From positions 1 to 6,860 of the forward strand of contig VGGT01000102.1 of the NCBI GenBank assembly GCA_016868485.1: a DNA stretch of 6,860 nucleotides. The letters are read 5' to 3'. This stretch comes from Bacteroidota bacterium (GTDB taxonomy: Bacteria > Bacteroidota > Bacteroidia > UBA7662). Below are positions 1 to 6,156 of this stretch, piece after piece. Both the position numbers and the translations under genes were made by a program. The notes beneath the pieces are model-generated. The model had not been told where the DNA came from and searched no databases. It saw only the letters and a program-made list of their open reading frames with translations. The stretch's first letter is position 1. The number at the start of each line of letters is the position of its first letter.

Positions 1-1
1 G

Positions 2-1753
2 CATCCACTCATCACCAATGCCATGCTGGCTGTTGAGGCCTCAGGCATCGCAAATGTGTTTTCCACGGGCAACGATGGGCCCGGTCTAGCCACCACCATT
101 GTACCTGCTCAGGTGATCATTGATTCACTCAATTTATTTGCGGTAGGAGCCATCCAAGGAGCTGCACCGGGTTACCCACTCGCAGGGTTTTCGAGTTGGG
201 GGCCTTCGAGATGTACACCCGACAGTTTCTTAATGATAAAACCCGAAGTTTCAGCGCCGGGCGTTGATGTTCGTTCGGCCGATGGACCCACGGGCTATGG
301 ATTAAAATCAGGCACAAGCATGGCATCCCCTCACGTGAGCGGGGCCGTTTTACTTTTGAAAGAGGCTTTCCCGCAACGCTCCGGCCGTCAAATTCTCAAT
401 GCATTGTATCAAACCGCATCGGATCTTGGTGTGCCTGGAGAAGATTATCAGTATGGGCGGGGGCTCATCAACCTACCCGCTGCTTTTCAGTTTTTATCGC
501 AAAGTTCCACGCCTCAGCCTCCAGCGCGTGCCTACGATTTGGCCATCGCAGGCGTGGATTCTCCTGAAACCGCGTTTTTTGGTAGTGGGGGTTGCCTGCA
601 AGCAGGACCAATTATGCCACCCGGTCCCATACTGCGTCAACGTTGGCGAATCGAGGTCATGAACCGTGGCGACAGCATGATCGGTGGCTTCCAACTTTTC
701 ATCAGTTTAAATGGCCAAAGGGATACCATCAACCACAGCGGATTACTTCTACCTGGCCAACGCGCATGGCTCACCACACCTTATTTTGTTTTACAACCCC
801 CGTCGCTTCCAAATGCACCCATCGGACAACCCAATCGCCTTCTTATTCAAGCCCATGCGCTGCCTGCTGTTGTAGAACGCGACACCATCAACAACCGATG
901 GTATTCGGAGTTCCCTACACTGAATGTGGTACCTACCCGTTTTTATGAGGCATTCGATAGCTTGCGAACCAATGGGCTCTATGAGCACCGCCTCGATGAT
1001 TGGGTGATTCGTGACTTGGACGCCGATGCCAGAACATGGCAGTTTGTGGCCACTGCAGGCCGCGCAACGAGGGCTGCCTGCATGAAAATGAAAGACCATG
1101 GTCCGGCCAACGGACAAATTGATGAATTGATTTCGCCTTTGTTGTGGTTGAGCCGACCCGCTTCTGGGGCAAGCGGAACTGGGCTTTTGTCGTTCGATAT
1201 TGCCTACAATAACCGCAGCACTACTTTTAGTGATACCCTGTTCCTTGATTGGTCGACAGACTGCGGACATAGCTACACAAGGCTTTGGCTCAATGGTGGA
1301 GACAGCATGAAGACCTACAATGGTTTAATCCCTTCAGATTCGAGCCATTGGCGCAGCTATCAAGTGCCCTTGTCTGACAGTTTGCTTCAACCCTATCCTT
1401 TGTCTGCTTGTTTGCGATTCACCACCAAGAATGATTGGGGTGGTAATTTATACCTCAGCAACATTCGGGTTTTTTACCAGGTTGCGGATTTAGAAGAGCG
1501 CTTTATCCCTAAGACAATGAGAATTTTCCCCAATCCCACCTATTCCTTCTTGAATATAGAACTCCCCGATGCACAATGGGGAATACCCTTATTGTACGAC
1601 GCACTGGGTAGGGAGCAAAGGGTTGACTGGAGCCATTCGGAAGAACCTGGCCAATACAGACTGAATACTGAAGGACTACCCGGCGGCCTATATTATATAC
1701 GATCCTATTCCAAAAGCAATACCTTGCAGGGCAAGGCGCTGATTCTAAAGTGA
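2..1753 (+). CDS. Subtilisin-like (S8) serine protease with T9SS sorting domain, 5'-truncated by window edge
   Basis: Secreted serine endopeptidase, C-terminal part only; the frame is open through the left edge and the first ATG (position 23) is internal, because the seven codons before it align with the downstream paralogue. Residues below count from that ATG. Visible: oxyanion-hole Asn17 in STGNDGPG (nt 71-73) and nucleophile Ser99 in GTSMASPHVSG (nt 317-319). The Asp and His of the triad lie outside the window. The peptidase domain ends near residue 160. An Ig/CARDB-like region follows (about 170-300), then a jelly-roll region resembling choice-of-anchor-J/MAM domains (about 305-487), then a type A T9SS sorting domain (about 499-576) with FPNP, GLYYI and a basic end, KALILK. 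By family knowledge the protein crosses the inner membrane by Sec and the outer membrane by T9SS, where the sorting domain is removed. FSSWGP replaces the commoner FSSRGP. Substrate unknown. The gene sits 67 bases before its paralogue and is probably in the same transcription unit. Confidence 0.93.
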   Translation, partial: HPLITNAMLAVEASGIANVFSTGNDGPGLATTIVPAQVIIDSLNLFAVGAIQGAAPGYPLAGFSSWGPSRCTPDSFLMIKPEVSAPGVDVRSADGPTGYGLKSGTSMASPHVSGAVLLLKEAFPQRSGRQILNALYQTASDLGVPGEDYQYGRGLINLPAAFQFLSQSSTPQPPARAYDLAIAGVDSPETAFFGSGGCLQAGPIMPPGPILRQRWRIEVMNRGDSMIGGFQLFISLNGQRDTINHSGLLLPGQRAWLTTPYFVLQPPSLPNAPIGQPNRLLIQAHALPAVVERDTINNRWYSEFPTLNVVPTRFYEAFDSLRTNGLYEHRLDDWVIRDLDADARTWQFVATAGRATRAACMKMKDHGPANGQIDELISPLLWLSRPASGASGTGLLSFDIAYNNRSTTFSDTLFLDWSTDCGHSYTRLWLNGGDSMKTYNGLIPSDSSHWRSYQVPLSDSLLQPYPLSACLRFTTKNDWGGNLYLSNIRVFYQVADLEERFIPKTMRIFPNPTYSFLNIELPDAQWGIPLLYDALGREQRVDWSHSEEPGQYRLNTEGLPGGLYYIRSYSKSNTLQGKALILK

Positions 1754-1820
1754 TATGCGTTTGTTGGTTATGAACATTGGATCATTCTTCGAACATCCTA
1801 TTTCAACTGAACTGAAAAAT

Positions 1821-4481
1821 ATGAAAACAGCCCCTGGTTTTTTCTTAATATGCTTGAGCCTTTTACTTCCACTATCAGTTTACGCGGGTCGCCCTGATCC
1901 ATTACTGGCCAGAAGGTTATCGGCCGGTGGATATGATGCGGGAAGTATGGTGGAGTGGGGACTGGTTTTGAAGCAGCAAATAGACACAGATGCATTGCGC
2001 AAAGCGATGCAATTGAATCGCTATTCGGCCCAGGAGCGAGCCCAAAGAATCATGAGGGAGGCTCTTTCACTTCAGGCCGCTACACAACCTATTTTGATTG
2101 CACGCCTGGCTGAGCAAATCCCCAGCCTTCAAATCACGCATCGCTTTTGGGTCAGCAATATGATCATGATCCGGGCAGAGGCCGATGCACTCAATATCTT
2201 ACTGAATGAGCCTGAAATTGATCTGATATTCGATCCTGCGGATTATCCAACACGGGCCATTGAACCGGTGCATGCGAAGGCTGAAACAAGCTCAGGACAA
2301 GAAACGCCTGAGATACCTGGTGGACGAGAACCGGGACTTGAAGTGATCGGTGCCCCTGCGCTTTGGGCCATGGGTTATACAGGCAAAGGCAGGAAAGCCT
2401 TTACCGTAGACACGGGCACATGGACGGAACACCCTGCGTTGGCCCATCGATTTGTAGGGAATTTTAAACCCATATCGGAGGGATGGTATTCCTTGGAAAG
2501 TCGTTACCCTGTTGATCGTCCATCGCACCATGGCACCCACGTAAATGGGACCATATTGGGCTTGGATACTGCCACCCATGACACGCTGGGGGTGGCCTTT
2601 GGGGGTTATTTCATGGCTTCTAATCCGCTCACCCACAGCAACCTCACCCCCCTCCACATTAACCTACTCAGCTTTCAGTGGGCCATGAACCCAGATGGCG
2701 ATACCAGTACATTCGACGATATTCCGGATGTCATCAATAACTCCTGGGGTCAAGCAGGTGCAGCAGACACCAGTTTTTGTCAGAATTGGAGTACGCAAAT
2801 TTTCAATATGGTTGAAGCGGCAGGCATAGCCATTACGTTCTCTGCTGGCAATGATGGACCAGGCGCCGCGACCCTCAAACATCCACAATTTGTGAACACC
2901 AACCCGGTCAATATTTTCTCGATCGGCGCGGTGAATGGCAACGCCAGCGGCTTCCCCATCGCCGATTTTTCGAGTCGAGGCGTCAGCTTATGTGGCGGAA
3001 GTGGGCCATTACTCATCAAACCAGAGGTGGTGGCTCCTGGCGTGAATGTACGATCGGCTTATGGCAAAACAGGCTACGGACTGTTATCAGGAACTTCGAT
3101 GAGTTGCCCGCATGTCTCTGGGGCCGTTCTTTTGCTCAAAGAGGCATTTCCCCAATTGGGGGGCGACAGCATCCTTTGGGCACTCTATCAGTCAGCAACC
3201 GACATGGGCTTACCGGGCGAAGACAACACTTTTGGAAACGGCCTCATATCCCTGCCCGCCGCCTTTAACTATTTATCAACGCATCATACACCTGCTCCAG
3301 CAGGCGGCGGCCCCATTGATTTATCGCTCATGCCCTTGTCAATTCCTGCCGCCAATGGCCCCATGTACTGTGCTGAACAATTTGCCAGTGGGATGGATGT
3401 GGGTGTTGGGCTCCTCAATGTGGGCGACAGCGTCCTCACCCATATGATTTTGACGGCCCGCAACAGGAACGTGCACACGCAGAGCATCCCTTTGAACCTC
3501 CAATTATCGCCTGGTCAAGTCCACCACCTCACTGTGCCGAATATTCCTGTTGGGGAAGGCTGGAACGAACTCTGGTTTACGGGTGAGATTTCCGGAGCAG
3601 GAACAGACGCAGATCCTGTTGATAACCACAGAAGTACTCGTTTTCTTGTGCAAGGCCTTGATACGCTCAACCCTTATCCACCCACCAACGAAGCACAAAT
3701 AGCCGCAGATGGTTGGACGGCCGATAGTTTGGTGTATATCCAAAACCTTTCTGACGATGACTACACCTGGGATACCGCCGCTGTTGGGGGTTTATCGCGC
3801 GATGCCTATGCTTTTCGTTTGAAGCATCTGCAGTATGGAGGGCGCAATCGTCAGCGCGACCATTTAATCTCCCGAAGTTATTTTACCGGCAGTGGAGCAC
3901 TCAGCAACCTCACTTTCAAGCGGGCATACCTGAACCGCAACTCAGCATTTCGAGATAGTTTACGGATCAGCTTAGTATGCGACTGCGGTGCAGTAGAACG
4001 GGTCTTATATTACAGCGGTGGCGACAGCATGCGCAGCGGGATGAATACAATGATTCCTGATGATTCGTCGGATTGGCAGGAACACAGCTATGAGTTGCCC
4101 GAATTACGGTTGTATCCCTGCCATATTCGGATGGAAACCATCAATGACTTTGGTGGGAATCTTTACATCGGAGACATGAGCATTCAGTCGCGCGTGGCGG
4201 TTGGTTGCGCAGAACCTCAAAGGCAATTTTCCTATCGACTCTACCCCAATCCGAGTAGGGACGGCTTCTTTCTCGAGGGTTCGGACCTGCCCCAAACGGT
4301 CAAACAAATTCGGTTGCGTGATGCCATTGGTCGGCAGCATCCTCTACCCGTCGTTCGTGAAGATTCTTCAAACTTATGGTATTTTGATGCTCGGTCGCTT
4401 CGCGAGGGCCTTTATTTCCTTGAGATTGAAAATCCAATGCATACCCATGAGGTGATGCGCTTCATCCGCCTAAAACCATAA
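1821..4481 (+). CDS. Subtilisin-like (S8) serine protease, complete, T9SS-exported
   Basis: Complete secreted S8 peptidase of 886 aa. The ATG at 1821 is preferred over the in-frame ATG at 1755 because it places a signal peptide at the N-terminus (MKTAPGFFLICLSLL, then LSVYAG with cleavage near residue 22); the earlier ATG would put 22 non-hydrophobic residues before it. Residues about 23-160 look like an I9-type inhibitory propeptide. The catalytic triad is complete: Asp197 in TVDTG (nt 2409-2411), His237 in HGTHVNG (nt 2529-2531) and Ser426 in GTSMSCPHVSG (nt 3096-3098), with oxyanion Asn344 in SAGNDGPG (nt 2850-2852). The peptidase domain ends near residue 486. An Ig/CARDB-like region (about 498-612), a jelly-roll-like region (about 615-790) and a type A T9SS sorting domain (YPNP at 808-811, then GLYFLEI and RFIRLKP) follow. 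It is expected at the cell surface or in the medium. TTTG at 1760-1763 could be a -33 element, but no good -7 partner follows, so transcription probably continues from the upstream paralogue. Confidence 0.95.
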   Translation: MKTAPGFFLICLSLLLPLSVYAGRPDPLLARRLSAGGYDAGSMVEWGLVLKQQIDTDALRKAMQLNRYSAQERAQRIMREALSLQAATQPILIARLAEQIPSLQITHRFWVSNMIMIRAEADALNILLNEPEIDLIFDPADYPTRAIEPVHAKAETSSGQETPEIPGGREPGLEVIGAPALWAMGYTGKGRKAFTVDTGTWTEHPALAHRFVGNFKPISEGWYSLESRYPVDRPSHHGTHVNGTILGLDTATHDTLGVAFGGYFMASNPLTHSNLTPLHINLLSFQWAMNPDGDTSTFDDIPDVINNSWGQAGAADTSFCQNWSTQIFNMVEAAGIAITFSAGNDGPGAATLKHPQFVNTNPVNIFSIGAVNGNASGFPIADFSSRGVSLCGGSGPLLIKPEVVAPGVNVRSAYGKTGYGLLSGTSMSCPHVSGAVLLLKEAFPQLGGDSILWALYQSATDMGLPGEDNTFGNGLISLPAAFNYLSTHHTPAPAGGGPIDLSLMPLSIPAANGPMYCAEQFASGMDVGVGLLNVGDSVLTHMILTARNRNVHTQSIPLNLQLSPGQVHHLTVPNIPVGEGWNELWFTGEISGAGTDADPVDNHRSTRFLVQGLDTLNPYPPTNEAQIAADGWTADSLVYIQNLSDDDYTWDTAAVGGLSRDAYAFRLKHLQYGGRNRQRDHLISRSYFTGSGALSNLTFKRAYLNRNSAFRDSLRISLVCDCGAVERVLYYSGGDSMRSGMNTMIPDDSSDWQEHSYELPELRLYPCHIRMETINDFGGNLYIGDMSIQSRVAVGCAEPQRQFSYRLYPNPSRDGFFLEGSDLPQTVKQIRLRDAIGRQHPLPVVREDSSNLWYFDARSLREGLYFLEIENPMHTHEVMRFIRLKP

Positions 4482-4489
4482 CGATCTAC

Positions 4490-5386
4490 ATGCTTTTATC
4501 AAAAATTCGGTGCTTATTGCTTTTTACTTCCGTTTCTGTGCACCTACAGGCCCAACAAGCGCCTGATCCCTCCTTAAGTGTGGGAAATGATCCCCCAAAA
4601 TCAAACAAGGAGCTTTTGGCGCAATTGGATAGCCTTTTGACTTTTGCAGTTGGTCCGGATTCTGTTCCCATCAGAAATCAAGCCAACTATATGGCCATCC
4701 GAACACTGATTGAGATCATCAGTGAACCTGCCAATTATTCGGTGAAATTCGACTCGATTGGTGCCCTTTCGGTATTGGATGCACCCGACCAGACTTTTCG
4801 GTTGTTTACCTGGGTCGTGCCTCAAGAACCGGGGAGCTGGCGTCATTTCGGCTGCGTACTGACCCATGAAAAGAAACCGAGAATTATTGGACTCATCGAT
4901 CAAAGCGATAAGTACCTTGATCGAAATGACACTTCGTTTGGTTCCAAGGCATGGTATGGACAGATCTACTATGCAATCATCCCAAAAACCCAGAAATACA
5001 GTGGCAACACCTGCTATACCCTCCTGGGATATGATCAGCATGAGCCCTTTTCTCGCCGAAAAATGATTGACTTTTTGTGGTTTGATGATGCAGGCGATGT
5101 GCATTTTGGTGCCCCTTTATTGGAGACCGAAGAGAAAGACTATTATCGTTATTGGATTGAATTTTCATCGGAGGCTTCAGCCGCTATGCGCTACGACGAG
5201 GAACTACAGGCCATCGTTTTCGATTATCTGGCGCCGCGAAATCCCCGAAACAAAGGCTTGTATTTTGACTATGTTCCGGATGGCACTTTCGATGCCTTCT
5301 TATTCAGAAAAAAAGCCTGGGAATTCAAATCCGATGTGGACGCTCGCTTGAAAAGCATGAAAGGCGAGGCCAGGAGATCAAAGTAA
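4490..5386 (+). CDS. Exported protein of unknown function (Bacteroidota-type, 298 aa)
   Basis: I cannot name this protein. It has an N-terminal signal peptide (basic residues K5 and R7, hydrophobic core at about 8-19, likely cleavage after LQA at residue 21) and no further membrane segment, lipobox or T9SS sorting domain, so a periplasmic location is the best guess. The mature part looks like a single globular alpha/beta protein rich in aromatics. Stretches that look like conserved blocks are LFTWVVPQEPGSWRHFG (105-121), WYGQIYYAIIP (155-165), TCYTLLGYDQ (174-183), MRYDEELQAIVFDYLAP (233-249) and PDGTFDAF (263-270). From memory, similar unnamed proteins are common in Bacteroidota, with the same WYG..YY, RYDE and VFD.L.P pattern; this is recollection, not a search. 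The ATG lies 8 bases after the protease stop, which suggests co-transcription and perhaps translational coupling. No enzymatic motif is evident. Confidence 0.88.
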   Translation: MLLSKIRCLLLFTSVSVHLQAQQAPDPSLSVGNDPPKSNKELLAQLDSLLTFAVGPDSVPIRNQANYMAIRTLIEIISEPANYSVKFDSIGALSVLDAPDQTFRLFTWVVPQEPGSWRHFGCVLTHEKKPRIIGLIDQSDKYLDRNDTSFGSKAWYGQIYYAIIPKTQKYSGNTCYTLLGYDQHEPFSRRKMIDFLWFDDAGDVHFGAPLLETEEKDYYRYWIEFSSEASAAMRYDEELQAIVFDYLAPRNPRNKGLYFDYVPDGTFDAFLFRKKAWEFKSDVDARLKSMKGEARRSK

Positions 5387-5402
5387 ATTCAGGTGCAACC
5401 AA

Positions 5403-6155
5403 CTATCTTCTCATCCAAGACAATATTATTCCTCCCGCTATGGCCGCGTTGAGCGACTCTGCTGTTCCGTATCCGGGGATGCTGATTTCCGCTGAGCAAT
5501 AGGCCAGGCATTCCTGACTCAGTCCTTCTGACTCATTACCAAGAAGCAGTAGCCCACCCTCTTTAAAATCGACTTTGGAGACATCGGTTCCTTTCAGCGT
5601 GGCCGCATAAACCGGAACATCCTTCAAATATTCGATGCAGAACCCTGGTTCGCATTCTTCGACGGGCACCCTGAATAGGGAGCCCATGGATGCCTGTATG
5701 CTCTTGGCATTCCAAGGATCGGCTGTTCCTGGCGCCGTCCAAACCCCTTCAACACCAAACCAATCAGCAATGCGCAAAAGGGTTCCGAGGTTACCCGCAT
5801 CCTTGATTCTGTCGAGGTATAGCCATATGCCGTTACGTTCCGGATTGAAGGCTGGTATGGGGACTTTTTTCCATTCAAAAACCCCCACTACGGGTGGGGG
5901 CGAACTCAATTGAGATATTCGATCCATATCGGAATCGCCCAACCACATACAATCGGAATGTGCCAGACTCAGTAGAAATTCTGGGTTGTTTTGCCGTTCA
6001 TACCAATTGCGCCGAAGAAAAAATGTGCGGCATTTGAAACCCGCACGAACAGCCTCTTTCACCAACTTCTCCCCTTCCACCAGAAATTGCCCCGTCTGCA
6101 GACGATTTTTTTTATGGTGCAATGAAGAAGCTATCTTTAAGGCCGACTTTGACAT
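5403..6155 (-). CDS. SpoU/TrmH-family RNA 2'-O-methyltransferase (SPOUT, TrmD-TrmH knot fold)
   Basis: SAM-dependent methyltransferase that adds a methyl group to a ribose 2'-OH in rRNA or tRNA, in the cytoplasm. At 250 aa it has the usual family length. An N-terminal substrate-binding region (about 5-95) begins SKSALKIASSL and carries GQFLVEGEKLVKEA at 22-35. The C-terminal catalytic domain has all three SpoU motifs: motif 1 KDAGNLGTLLRIA (118-130, with Asn122 and Arg128), motif 2 LLLLGNESEGL (202-212, with Glu208), and motif 3 from I226-P227 to SLN (234-236). The ATG at 6155 is chosen because the protein then starts exactly as family members do; the in-frame ATG at 6227 adds 24 atypical residues and runs into the lipoprotein signal of the divergent gene. 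Its exact target (for example the 23S rRNA guanosine modified by RlmB, or a tRNA) cannot be told from sequence, so no symbol is given. Its stop is 16 bases from that of the converging gene. Confidence 0.95.
   Translation of the reverse strand: MSKSALKIASSLHHKKNRLQTGQFLVEGEKLVKEAVRAGFKCRTFFLRRNWYERQNNPEFLLSLAHSDCMWLGDSDMDRISQLSSPPPVVGVFEWKKVPIPAFNPERNGIWLYLDRIKDAGNLGTLLRIADWFGVEGVWTAPGTADPWNAKSIQASMGSLFRVPVEECEPGFCIEYLKDVPVYAATLKGTDVSKVDFKEGGLLLLGNESEGLSQECLAYCSAEISIPGYGTAESLNAAIAGGIILSWMRR
5877..5900 (-). other. Terminator-shaped hairpin inside the methyltransferase coding sequence
   Basis: Read on the minus strand, a perfect 7-bp stem (CCCCCAC pairing with GTGGGGG, plus-strand positions 5894-5900 and 5882-5888) encloses a 5-base loop and is followed directly by five T (5881-5877). 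That is the shape of a Rho-independent terminator, placed about 85-93 codons into the gene and in its own direction. It encodes the conserved PPPVVGVF stretch, so coding constraint may explain it. Whether it acts on transcription is unknown. Confidence 0.4.
6109..6139 (+). promoter_or_regulatory. Candidate Bacteroidota-type promoter for the TamL-like gene, inside the methyltransferase gene
   Basis: The Bacteroidota housekeeping promoter is usually written TTTG, about 19-20 bases, then TAnnTTTG. Here TATCTTTA (6132-6139) matches five of the six fixed bases of the -7 element. It lies 19 bases after TTTT (6109-6112, part of an eight-T run at 6106-6113), which matches three of four bases of the -33 element. 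Transcription would start near 6145, giving a leader of only about 10 bases. The whole element lies in codons of the opposite gene, so it is a weak pattern match only. Confidence 0.25.
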
Positions 6156-6156
6156 G
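6153..6156. other. Shared CATG: overlapping divergent start codons
   Basis: The ATG of the methyltransferase (minus strand, 6155-6153) and the ATG of the TamL-like gene (plus strand, 6154-6156) share two bases. Both starts are independently supported: one by the family-typical N-terminus SKSALKIASSL, the other by the lipoprotein signal and lipobox immediately downstream. No ATG in the TamL frame is seen in the roughly 40 bases upstream. Confidence 0.8.

Noticed and set aside
791..1270. 159-codon open frame on the minus strand
   Set aside because: It is antisense to the well-supported first protease, with Cys/Arg-rich composition and no domain signature; a shadow frame.
1722..1736. Perfect 6-bp hairpin (CCTTGC, loop AGG, GCAAGG) at the end of the first protease gene
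   Set aside because: It lies inside the coding sequence and is followed by mixed sequence rather than a T-run, so it does not look like an intrinsic terminator; a stem this short is expected by chance.
1772..1796. Repeated GAACAT around TTCGAA in the gap between the two proteases, considered as an operator
   Set aside because: Six-base direct repeats in an A/T-rich gap are expected by chance, and no credible promoter -7 element accompanies them.
4601..5104. 167-codon open frame on the minus strand
   Set aside because: It lies wholly opposite the exported unknown protein, whose signal peptide and motif blocks support the plus frame; no recognisable domain.
5387..5402. Search for a bidirectional terminator between the converging genes
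   Set aside because: The 16-base gap contains no inverted repeat or T-run; termination must occur inside the opposing gene or by another mechanism.
5905..5914. 10-base palindrome CTCAATTGAG
   Set aside because: It is short, lies within methyltransferase codons, has no second copy seen nearby, and is easily a chance event.
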